Shown one piece after another: positions 9,885 through 19,401 of a DNA stretch of 64,000 bases. Made by a program: the position numbers and the translations under genes. Under the pieces are notes generated by a model. The model ran no database searches. It was not told the origin of the DNA and worked only from the letters and a program-made list of their open reading frames with translations. Source of the DNA: Mauremys mutica. Lineage: Eukaryota; Chordata; Testudines; Geoemydidae. Location: NCBI RefSeq assembly GCF_020497125.1, contig NC_059073.1, forward strand, positions 142,795,012-142,859,011, given 5' to 3'. How positions within the stretch are numbered: position 1 is the stretch's first letter; each line of letters opens with the position of its first letter.

Positions 9885-10016
9885 TACTTTGCATCCGACG
9901 AAGTGGGTATTCACCCACGAAAGCTCATGCTGCAAAAAGTCTGTTAGTCTACAAGGTGCCACAGGATTCTTTGCTGCTTTTACAGATCCAGACTAACACG
10001 GCTACCCCTCTGATAA
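9885..10016 (+). repeat. Dispersed reptile repeat (GACTAACACGGCTACC family)
   Basis: Carries GAAGTGGGTATTCACCCACGAAAGCTCATGC, then TCTGTTAGTCTACAAGGTGCCACAGGATTC and ends CAGACTAACACGGCTACCCC. Other copies lie at 32470-32562 (reverse), 45103-45178 and, partly, 31543-31617. Class unknown to me. Confidence 0.65.
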
Positions 10017-10329
10017 TCAATTACCAGCTGACTCTAAAGTGAACTTATGCCGCTAATAACACTCTTTATAATGGAACCTAGTAACATTGCTCCTTTCTGT
10101 AACTACTGTGACTCTTTTGCATTAGGTGGCACTGGATTAATACAGGAAACACTGAATGATTTAATTACAGCCCACAGTTTACCGATGCACCAAAATTCCA
10201 GAAGGTCAGGGTGACCTTGCACAATATTATACTGAGTTGGGAAGAAGAAGAAAACATGAAAGTATGTTAGGGAAGAGACCACAGAACCAAGATGTGCCAA
10301 CTCTAGTGTAAATACAGAGTAAACCAATT

Positions 10330-11040
10330 GATTTGAGTAGAATTACTCCAGATTTACATCAGCGTGAGAGCAGAATTTTGGCCAATATAGCCTAAAAATC
10401 TTAACACTTAGCAGTATTAGGATCTGATTCTCTTTTCATTGACACTGATACAACTGACCTCAGTGGAGTTACTCCTGATTTACATCATTGAAATCATGGG
10501 AGCTACCCTGGCATCAAACCAGTTTGAGGGAGAAGAGAATTGGGCCCTGTAATTTAAAACCCTAATGTTTATCTTTTAGCTGAAACAATTGGGAAGTTTC
10601 CTTTGTTTGAAAGTTGGATTAAAGTTCTGTAGAAGTCTGAGCATTATTGATTTCTGTTTAAATATATATCTGTATAACTCTTAGGCAAACTGGGGATCTG
10701 ATTCTCTTCACACATTGGTTTTACACTAGTGTACCTTCATGGACTTTGCGGGAGTTATTTTTGATTTATGCCAGTGTACCTGAGACAAAAATCAGGACCT
10801 GGGTTTGTTGGATAAGTGCTTAGTGAAAGACAAACTTTGCTGATCCCTACAGTGATCGTTAAACATAAAGGCTCTAGAGATCAGTATCTCAACATTCTCT
10901 GAACTTCAACATGTGCAAGTGTTGCCTTTTCTTTTCATTTGGGAATTGCAGCTCAAATCCTCAGTGGGGGTACGCTGGCATAGGTCCATTAAATTCAGTG
11001 GAGCTCCATGACATCAATGGAGCTAGCATCTAGCCCCGCT
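10330..11040. repeat. Cluster of palindromic repeat fragments
   Basis: Three or four diverged units lie in 700 bp (about 10330-10380, 10425-10545, 10690-10800 and 10950-11035). Each has CAGTGGAGTTACTCCTGATTTACATC-type text, and the second is bounded by GATTCTC and GAGAATTGGGCCC. The cluster suggests preferential insertion or local duplication of an old MITE. Confidence 0.5.
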
Positions 11041-11754
11041 TGTGTCTTCCCAAGTGTTTACGCTCTTGACTCTGGACCAGCCCTTTGCAGTTTGCTTCGC
11101 TTTAGACGCTTCGCTGCAGTTTTGCTTTTTCATCTATAAGGAAGAATTTCATTACCTTCCTCATTCCCCGCCTTTGCTTCTTATCATGTGAGGTTTTCTT
11201 CTGGGACAATAAAGTTTATTGCTGGCCATGACAGCTTCTCAGAATGAAAATGAAATATTTGCATAACAAATACAGATATAAAATCTAATGACATTTCCAT
11301 TCAATGTCTTGTCCTTACTCAAGTATCTGCCATAAGTTTCAGTAAAATATTGGATTTAGGAGAAATGATAGAAGACTGTATTTCAAATGTCAGCTGTCTT
11401 TATTGCCTGGTGGTTGGCACTCTATATGAATTAATCATTGTCTTGTGTTGTATAAGCGAGGGGCATTGTACACTCTCTTTCTCTATGGATTGTATTACTT
11501 GCTGAAAATCTAACAAAATATTAACTTCTACAGAAGAGACAATAGCCATTAACTTTTCATCTCCTACCCATGCTGAGTCTGCTAAAATGCCTAGTTATTT
11601 AAAATCCTCTAAGCCATATGTATTCCTGTGGTGAACATTGTATAGCTGAAAAATGGCCAAATCCTTCCCTCATGTCTGTCTACAGTAGACCCCCTATTTC
11701 ATAAACTAAATGGAAGTGGAAGTGTTCATAAAACTGAACATCTCAAAACTGCAG
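11041..11754. other. No recognisable feature
   Basis: AT-rich, no coding signal and no repeat ends seen. Confidence 0.5.
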
Positions 11755-11868
11755 AGAAATAGCAGCTTGCCCAAGGTGTCATACGGAGCTTGTAGTTGGG
11801 CTGGGAGTCAAATCCAGTTCTCCTATAGATCAGACTAATGCCTTAACCACTAAACCATCCCCGCTTAA
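11755..11868 (-). repeat. MIR SINE fragment (reverse)
   Basis: Contains the tRNA-like head and core only: AGCTTGCCCAAGGTGTCATACGG and CCAGTTCTCC...CCTTAACCACTAAACCATCC read as the reverse complement of a MIR head. Confidence 0.7.
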
Positions 11869-13325
11869 AAGCAAAATGCGCCTCTCTTTCTTGCCTAGTT
11901 GTTTTTAGGAGTCTGTATTAACACACAGTCAAAACTCTGAAGTCAGTTCAGGGCTGATCCATATTCCATGTGATTCCAGTGACATAAATGGGTTTGCATT
12001 AGGTGTAGGTCAGTGCAGCATTTTAGACCAGCCCTGACTTCTGTTGGAGTTCTGAATGAAGGAGGACTACAAGGTTGAGCTGTGTGTCAAGGGAATAATC
12101 AAGGCTTCTTTTTAGGATGAGATGCACATGGGATCTGCTTCTGGCACCGTTCAAGGATAATGCTCTTGAACTGGGTGCCAACTTGACTTATTATGCAGCA
12201 CTGCAGAGACTGGAAGCATCATAGATGAGAAATATAGAGAGGTGACCCCAATTGCAAGAGGCTTTGGAGTGCATTGTGTAGCAACCCGTTTGTGAGGGCT
12301 GGTTTATTCGGCATAGAAAACAGTCCTGAAAGAACTGGATGTTAGCAAAGTGAATATGAAGGAGGAGAAAAGAGATATGCAGCATCTAGCTATCCTGAGA
12401 AAGAAAAGGAGATGTGGGTCTAAAAACCTCATCACCTTACTCCTGATTTTCCCCACATATAGCTTAGGCTAAGACAAAATGCAAAAAGTGTGTGCAGCAA
12501 ATAGATTGAAGGGCTTAGACAGCATTTTAGCAGAATGGAAAGGAAAAAGGTCTGATCTGGGAAATGTGGCAAAGGCAAACGTGACAAGACTTTGATACAG
12601 TTAGGATATGTAGGTTAAAAGAGAGGGCAGAATCAAAGTTCTCTTCTGCCCTGAAGCTTGCATCATCATTCACACGTGTGCAAAGAGAGTGCCAAGAACT
12701 ATCACCCTGTTGCCAATTCTTGTGATTTTCACCTGATATTTGGTGCTTTTCCTGAAGATCCAGCTCCTGGAGCCCTGTTATTAGGTGAGACTATCAGCTT
12801 TTATTTTAAAATAAAGTAAGTTTCTAGCCCATACTTCTGTGGGGAGAAGCTTGAAAATGTGATCGCGAAAGATGACAACACCTGAAGACAAATAAAAAGA
12901 ACCCCAATGTTATGCTTGTAAAACATCTCATGATTTTTTTGGGGTCCAACTCATGAATTTTGAACAACTGGGGTTGGTGATACTGCTACAATTCTGATCT
13001 GTTAATGTTTTGCACGTGGCATAAGTGAAAATGATTATACACAGTGCAAGGTAGTGGTGAATCAGGGCTGTAACTGGACGGCTTCATTCATTCTTATCGA
13101 TTCCAGCCCCATTCACCACCACGATTCAATTTTTGAAAATGCCTCATCTGTTCCATTTCTTGCCATTTTATGTCAAGATGAGTTTTTTGTCAAAAAAAAA
13201 AAAAAGAAAAAAGTGTGTTTGTGATGGCTGTGATTTATAGCAGCACTCTCGGTTGGGATTGAATTTCCTGGGTGAGAAAGGAGGGAACACTCCTCATCTT
13301 AGGGTTTTTAACTTTTTTTTTTAAC
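11869..13325. other. No gene; one dispersed repeat fragment
   Basis: Mostly unique-looking. About 12905-12990 has CATCTCATGATTTTTTTGGGGTCC...AACTGGGGTTGG, a string I associate with another reptile interspersed repeat. A poly-A/AAAAG run sits at 13191-13212. No coding signal. Confidence 0.4.
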
Positions 13326-13808
13326 CTAGGCCTGGTTGTGCTGACATAATTGTGTCAGCTAGGAATGTGAAAAAAATCACACCCCGTAGCCAACATCTAG
13401 TTCTTCAAAAAAGAACTAGATAAGTTCATGGAGCATAGGTACATCAGTGGCTATTAGCCAGGATGGGCAGGGATGGTGTCCCTAGCCTCTGTTTGCCAGA
13501 AGCTGAGAATGGGCGATGGGATGGATCACTTGATGATTCCTGTTCTGTTCATTCCCTCTGGGAAACCTGGCATTGGCCACTGTTGGAAGACAAGATACTG
13601 GACGGACCTTTGGTCTGACCCTGTATGGCTGTTTTTATGTTCTTATGTTCAACATAGTGATGCCGACAAAACCCACAGCAACTATGTCGGTGTGGATGCA
13701 ACTGCAGACAGACGAGTGCTTTTGTCGACATAGCTAATGTTATTCATGGAGGTGTCACTATGCCAGCAGAAGAACCCTGCTAAGCTCTTTAGTGTAGATA
13801 TGGCTTTA
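13326..13808. mobile_element. Harbinger-type MITE, split by a CR1 3' end
   Basis: The left half (13326-13396) begins AGGCCTGGTTGTGCTGACATA and the right half (13650-13808) ends with GTGTAGATATGGCTTTAGGG. The two halves join into one MITE once the CR1 copy between them is set aside. Terminal GGCCTGG and GTGTAGA sequences are those of the Harbinger family in this window. Confidence 0.65.
13397..13649 (+). mobile_element. CR1 LINE 3' end with 6-bp TSD
   Basis: A 253-bp 5'-truncated CR1 3' end. It contains GGCTATTAGCCAGGATGGG, CTGTTCATTCCCTCTGGG, GGACCTTTGGTCTGACCC and the terminal short tandem repeat TTATGTTCTTATGTTC. It is flanked by CAACAT on both sides (13391-13396 and 13650-13655), a plausible target duplication. 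Confidence 0.85.
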
Positions 13809-14403
13809 GGGATGCTGAATTCCCCTGGATCTCTCTCTTATCTTCATCATTATTTTTTTTCCCATCAGTCCATTCTAATGCCTGCTGGGATGGGATAATA
13901 CAGCATGTTCCATGCACAGTGAAAGATGTAGCAGAGTGGGGTCTATGCATCAAGCTACCCGAGAGGGCATGAACAACGAGAAAGCAACAATTATGGTGGC
14001 GTCCGGAATGCAAGCAAGATATTAAAAGCTGATTCCTATCAGCCTGGTCTCTACATGAAATTCCAGTGTGCCCTTAAGTGTTGCTGAGCAACAGAAGCAG
14101 AACAGAGCCTTCCAGTATCTTATCACTCATGTTACCAGGAACACTTTGTTCTGAAAGGATGAGTTGACGTTTCTTCACACTTTCACTGTAAGCCTACAGT
14201 GTGCCAATTCCTGCTTCCTCCGCCCTCTGGGAGTGAAGGAGCCCTGCCCCCTTGCCCATCAAAGAGCTGCTCTCTGGGGCTGGAGGAATTTCATCCAGGG
14301 TAATGTAGATGGAGGAGGGGGTTAGGCACATAGGCCCACATCCTCAAAGATATCTAGGCTCCTAACTTCCATTGTTTGCCAGAGGATTGGGGCCCCAGAC
14401 ATT

Positions 14404-15087
14404 TGTCACGGACCCCCCAGAATGGTGCTGTGCCCCAGCTTTTGAACAGCCTGTTGGAGGGACCCCCCTTCAATGTGCCTGACCCCAACAGGTCTTACTC
14501 TTCCTTCAGGGGAGGCCATGCAGCTGGGGCTTCAGCATTCCTGCTTCTCTCTGTGCTCTTTGCTCACTGGGTCCAGCTGAGATGGACGGCTGGTAGAGAC
14601 TTGTCCACTCTTCAGGGACTAATGCCCGTCAGTAAGTATTTGCAGTGACACCAGGCAGCCTTTTCGAAACAGTAGGGTTTATTAGTCAACTGGAACACAG
14701 CACTGGAAGTCCTTAGGTTAGCGCAGAAAGAGACATATTCCCCACTGGACACATCGGTCCTTTGTTCTCCAGGCAAGGCCATGCTGAGTTCACAGCCCCC
14801 CCTGGATGGAGCTTTCCTCCGTTGCATGTCAGTTCCTTAGTCAGTGGAACTTGCATTGCCTCCCTGGACCCCTTGGTAGTCTGAGTTAGTTTCAATCAGT
14901 TCCTTAACAACTCAATTCACCCTACCCAGACAGGGAGGTGACACCCACACAGCTATATCTCTTAGTCTGCCCTGAGAGCAAACTTAGACGTTTCCCCCTC
15001 ACTGGGTAGCAGTGCAAATTATAGTGGGGAAATTGAGGCACATGTAGGACTCATAAAAATATTACAGAAAATTCCCACGTTGTCACA
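14404..15087 (-). repeat. Solo LTR, family A (reverse orientation, 684 bp)
   Basis: On the minus strand it begins TGTGACAACGTGGGAATTTT and ends GTCCGTGACA. The polyadenylation signal is the TTTATT at 14678-14683 (AATAAA on the minus strand), followed by the conserved segment TTTCGAAAAGGCTGCC. The same LTR lies on + at 26552-27344. No internal retroviral sequence adjoins it, so it is a solo LTR. The target duplication is not clear. Confidence 0.8.
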
Positions 15088-15159
15088 ACTTTCCTTCTTG
15101 ATTTTCAATGGCTTGGATACGCTGGGCATCTCCCCAGCACCAGCCATATTGGATACAGC

Positions 15160-15300
15160 AGTCTATGTTCTAGGAACCCAAATGTGACTCTGATTTCAAT
15201 GGAGCTGCCCTGATCTACAGCAGATTAATATCTGGCCCAATCTCATGGAAGATTCAAGTGAAAGTGGAAAAGATCCTCAGCTGGTGTAAACTGGCAATGG
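15160..15300. repeat. Palindromic repeat fragment
   Basis: Carries TGATTTCAATGGAGCTGCCCTGATCTACAG and AGATCCTCAGCTGGTGTAAAC, both arms of the dispersed palindromic repeat. Confidence 0.45.
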
Positions 15301-15329
15301 AGCTTAAGAGCAGAATGCTGAGCTGGGAC

Positions 15330-15560
15330 CAGAAAAGGATAAAATTTTTCATCCAATTTTTTTTGGACAAAAAATGGCCTTTTTTCTAAACTCACAGCAC
15401 AAAAAAACTATTTTTTCCTACATTTCCAGGTTTTTGATGTCTGAAACATTTCCAAATGTCAGATGTATGATATTTTGACTTCTTTGGTGTGTGAAAGTTT
15501 AGAAGACAGGCCATTTTTTGTTCCCTCAAAAAAGTGATGACAAATTGTAACCCATTCTGG
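15330..15560. repeat. AT-rich dispersed repeat (GAAATTTT family)
   Basis: Runs of AAATTTTTC, GGACAAAAAATGGCC and GAAACATTTCCAAATGTC. Similar text appears at 28510-28685, 36915-37035, 42711-43010, 56770-57130 and 62690-62830. At 28510, 42711 and 56771 copies start at GTAGAGCTG. Confidence 0.5.
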
Positions 15561-16446
15561 TTTCAGTCCAAACATTCTGCTCTTAATCTAAAGAAAGCAG
15601 TGTAGACTATTCATGTAGAATGCATTCTTGTTCTGCAATAGGGGAACAGAATGGCAGCCAAAAGGCACATTATTTTGCTGACCTAAGGGAAGAAATATTT
15701 CCAGCATAATCATTTATAGCAGTACTACCCACATGGTAGACTACATGGCTTTTACAGGTCCTTCAGGCCTTCTCTATACTCCCACACATCTTGTTCTGAT
15801 AACTTTGTTCTTCCTTAACTGCTAGTGCTTCATTACTTCACAATTAGCAAAAACAGCCATAATCTTCCAGGGTTCTGGGAGCAAAACATCTAACCCTTTC
15901 TTTCTATGTAGAAATAACATTTCCCCACCCCCCAAAAATGCAACGTGAGGCAGACACCTGCAGTGTAAAATTTCAACCCAAATACTGGCAGTTTGCTAAA
16001 GTTATAAGTGATTAAAAATAGAGTCTTTTAATGGCTTCAGGCAAGCTTAATAATAGGTACCGTGCACCTTGTCACTTCTCATGTATGTGACATTAAAACA
16101 CTTGCAGCTAGATTCAATCTGTCCAGCTTAACTATACAAAGGATAACTTGATCAGAGCTTATAATTGCCTACATGGGGAACAAAATGTGATAATGGGCTC
16201 TTCAATTTAGCAGGCAAAGATATAACAAGGTCCAATGACAAGAAGTTGAAGCTAGACAAATTCAGACTGGAAATAAGGCAGACATTTTTAAAGGGAGGGT
16301 AACTAATCATTGGAACAACGGGGACACTTTGGGGTTCACCCAGGCAGTAAGGGAATCAGTCACCACCTGATTTTGCATGCCACTGTGGCTCGCAGCCCTG
16401 AAATCAACAGCCAGCCTACAAGCATGGCTCTCATCTGGGCTTCCTC
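15561..16446. other. No recognisable feature
   Basis: No coding signal, no clear repeat boundary. Confidence 0.45.
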
Positions 16447-16930
16447 TAGGGTGGCCAGGTGCCTGATTTTCAACCAGAAAGTCTGGTAGAAAAGGGGACC
16501 TGACCGTGTTCGGTCAGATCTACTGACCGGACACCCAAAATCCGGTTACTGCGAGCAAGGGAGGTGGGGAGGTGCTGGGTCATCACCCACTCCAGCCCCT
16601 ACTCAGCTGGGGCCACCTCCTACCTTAGTCAGGTGGCTGCAGCTCCCAGCCCCGGTTCTGCAGGTGAGTCCCTCCTGACCCAGGTGATGGAGGTGGGAGG
16701 GGAAAAGCAACAAGTGATGAGGGGAGGGGAGAGGCGTGGATGGGGCAGGGCCTCAGGGGAAGAGGAGAGGCAGAGGCAAGAGCTTGGGGGAAGAGGTGGG
16801 GGCAAGGGTGGGGCTTTGGGGGAATAGGCAGGGCAGGGATGGGGCCTCAGGGGGGAGGGGTGGGGAAGGGAAGGTTCCGGCACTCCTGCTGGAGTGTCAG
16901 TTTTTAAATATTACCAAGTTGGCAGCCCTA
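16447..16930. mobile_element. MITE with TAGGG...CCCTA ends (484 bp)
   Basis: Left end TAGGGTGGCCAGGTG; right end read in reverse TAGGGCTGCCAACTTGG. The outermost TA may be the target duplication, as in Tc1/mariner-type elements. The interior is a G-rich tract (about 16680-16870) that yields spurious long frames on both strands. Confidence 0.65.
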
Positions 16931-17458
16931 GCTTCCCCGCTCAGTTACTCTTTGCAACAGCCTCTTCCAGCCCTGAGTTCTTCCCCAGAAAACATCTTGC
17001 TGCGGGGCACAGCTGCTTTCACCAAAGTGTATCAAGTTTGCTGTTTATTTAGGGGCAGTACCTAGCAGCTTTTTAGTCTAACTGGGGTTATCACCACCTT
17101 CCCTTCAATCACTGCGCTGAGCTGGTTTATAGTGAAACAAGTTTATTAACAAAATGGCACATATTTAAGTGATACCAGGTAGAAGTAAAAGGGCTAGAAA
17201 TGGTTAAAAGTGAACAATGAAGTGAAAATATGTTACTAAGACTAAAATTCAATTTAACAAACTAGAGATTTTTGTTCTAAGTTTTCTCCCGCAGCCATTT
17301 TTCCTGCACTGCTGGCTAGTCCTTTGCCAGGATCCGATCACAGAGCCCAGAATGCTTGGTTTTCTCTGTCTCCTCAGGTGAAGGATCACTTCAGGGTTCT
17401 GCCCTCTCTTTAGAGTCCAGGAAACCTTTGAAATATATTCTTCTGACTTGTCTCCCTG
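16931..17458 (-). repeat. Unclassified repeat that received the SINE insertion
   Basis: This block and 18234-18480 appear to be one element interrupted at GATAAAGTT. It has TAGTGAAACAAGTTTATTAACAAAATGG, resembling a reverse-strand polyadenylation region (TTTATT), so a decayed LTR on the minus strand is possible. Not proven. Confidence 0.35.
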
Positions 17459-17467
17459 GATAAAGTT

Positions 17468-17676
17468 GGGGGAAGGATAGCTCAGTGGTTTGAGCATTGG
17501 CCTGCTAAACCCAGGGTTGTGAGTTCAATCCTTGAGGGGGCCACTTAGGGATCTGGGGCAAAAATCAGTACTTGGTCCTGCTAGTGAAGACAGGGGGCTG
17601 GACTTGATGACCTTTCAAGGTCCTTTCCAGTTCTAGGAGATTGGTATATCTCCAATCATTACATTACATTACAAGT
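17468..17676 (+). mobile_element. Turtle tRNA-derived pol III SINE
   Basis: The 5' tRNA-like region has an A box (TAGCTCAGTGGTTTGAGC) and a B box (GTGAGTTCAATCC). The body has TTAGGGATCTGGGGC and ends in a CR1-like tail (GGACTTGATGACCTTTCAAGG...TTCTA) and an (ACATT)n tract. This is the architecture of the tortoise SINE, mobilised in trans by CR1. The 5' target duplication GATAAAGTT is at 17459-17467, and its partner lies beyond the next MITE at 18225-18233. Confidence 0.9.
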
Positions 17677-18224
17677 TAGGGTGACCAGATGAGAGATGTG
17701 AAATATCGGGATGAGGGGCGGGGGAGGTGCTGACAGAGCAACAAAAACAAAAAACCAAGAGCTGCCAGAGCATAGGAAAAATTGGTGGGGGCTGAGCACC
17801 CACCAACAGCTCCACACTCCTCCCCCCCCACCCCCCGCACCAGCTCGCCTTCGCTCTGCCTTCTGCCGCGTCCAGCTTCTCCCCCCTCCCTCCAGCGCTT
17901 GCGCCGCCATACAACTGATTAGCACAAGCCTGGGAGGGAGGGGTGAGGAGGAGGAATGCGGCACGCTTGGGGAAGAGGCGGGGCCAGAGCGGGGATTTGG
18001 AGAGGGATCCAATGGGGGGGAGAGGGAGGGGCAGAGTCGGGGGGGCCCAGGGTGGAGTTGTAGGGGCGCAAGCCCCCTCTGCCTGTGTGCTGGAGGGCAA
18101 AATATCAGGACAATTCACGTCCCGACCGATGTTCGGTCGGGATGCGGGACAAACAAGTAAATATCAGGATAGTCCCGATAATATCAGGACAGTCCCGATA
18201 AAATCGGGACGTCTGGTCACCCTA
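17677..18224. mobile_element. MITE with TAGGGTGACCAGA ends, inserted in the SINE tail
   Basis: Left end TAGGGTGACCAGATG and right end CGTCTGGTCACCCTA are inverted repeats. The interior repeats CAGGA(C/T)AGTCCCGATA near the right end and is pyrimidine/purine-skewed. It sits between the (ACATT)n tail of the SINE and the SINE's 3' target duplication, so it came after the SINE. Confidence 0.82.
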
Positions 18225-18233
18225 GATAAAGTT

Positions 18234-18744
18234 TCTTTCCCCTGCTGGCTGTAGACCTCATGTTATCATGTTGATGCCAGGCTGGCTTGTGATTTTTACA
18301 GTGCAAATGATCTTCCTGCAATCTCCAATGCAAATGAATAGCCCACCATCCCTGGCCACTCCTGACTTGAGGTGTCGACACCTTTCCTTTGACTGGAGAA
18401 AAACAGTGTTCCAACTCCCACTGATGTGCCTGCTTTAAACACATTTTAGTCACATATTTCCAGCACATCCTTATGATTATTTATAGGATAACTGAACATA
18501 CATCATGCGAGAGGATTAATGATCAATGAGTTATTATTTTCTAATGATATGTTATATGCCACCTTTTGAATAAATATCATGGCAACAGTGTGTGAGGTGC
18601 AGTGAGCTGCTCAGGCCAGCTAGGGTCACTGCTACATGCCATCTGGCATTGTGGGGCTCTCAGGGACGCATCCACTATTCAGTGACATCTGTTTATTGTA
18701 GTGGTGAATTTGCCCCCAAGAATATAAAATCAGAGAGCAAAGAG
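18234..18744. other. Remainder of interrupted repeat; then no recognised feature
   Basis: 18234-18480 seems to continue the block that ends at 17458. After that I see nothing I can name. Confidence 0.35.
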
Positions 18745-18945
18745 CAGCCTTGTGATTAAGACACAGGAGCTGGGAGTCAGAAGTCTGGTTTCAATTCCTT
18801 CCTCTGCCTCAGACTTCCTGAGAAAGTCACTTAGCCTTTCTGTGCCTCAGGTCCCCTGCTGTAAAATGGGTTCTTCTGTGGATAAATAGATTAATGGATG
18901 TGAGGTGCTTTGATGTGATGGTCATAGGAGCAGCTAAGTACTCAA
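18745..18945 (+). repeat. MIR SINE
   Basis: Head GGAGCTGGGAGTCAGAAGTCTGG, B-box-like TTTCAATTCC, then AAAGTCACTTAGCCTTTCTGTGCCTCAG and a GTGAGGTGCTTTGATG tail. Confidence 0.82.
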
Positions 18946-19011
18946 CTTAACATATATTGTAAATGGAATAACCATCTTGGTATTGGATATGTTGCTCAAG
19001 ATGCAATCTAA

Positions 19012-19215
19012 GGCCTGGTCTACACTAGGACTTTAATTCGAATTTAGCAGCGTTAATTCGAACTAACCGCTCAACCGTCCACACCAGGAAGCCATTTAAT
19101 TCGAACTAGAGGGCTCTTTAGTTCAAATTTGGTACTCCACCCCGACAGGTGGAGTAACGCTAAATTCGACATGGCTAGCTCGAATTAGGCTAGGTGTGGA
19201 TGCAAATCGAACTTA
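19012..19215. repeat. Left terminal and subterminal repeats of the Harbinger element
   Basis: Three copies of TTAATTCGAA (about 19033, 19053 and 19097), plus AATTCGA near 19163, CGAATTAG near 19181 and ATCGAACTTAG near 19206. The right end has matching motifs. Candidate binding sites for the element's own Myb/SANT-like protein. Confidence 0.6.
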
Positions 19216-19401
19216 GTAGCTCCAGGAGCTATCCCACAGTGCACCACTCTGTTGACGCTCTGGGCAGCAGTCGGAGCTTGGATTCTCTGACCAGCCACAC
19301 AGGAAATGACCCGGGAAAATTTGAATTCATTTTCCTGTCTGGGCACTTTGAATCTGACGTCCTGGCTGGACATCGGGGCAAGCTCCGCAGCACCTGCAAC
19401 G

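Noticed and set aside
17468..17560. Functional tRNA gene
   Set aside because: A and B boxes are present, but the sequence continues into a SINE body with a CR1-like tail and lacks a cloverleaf with a proper acceptor stem.
17659..18254. Frames up to 149 codons on both strands
   Set aside because: Purine/pyrimidine-skewed interior of a MITE; repetitive translation.
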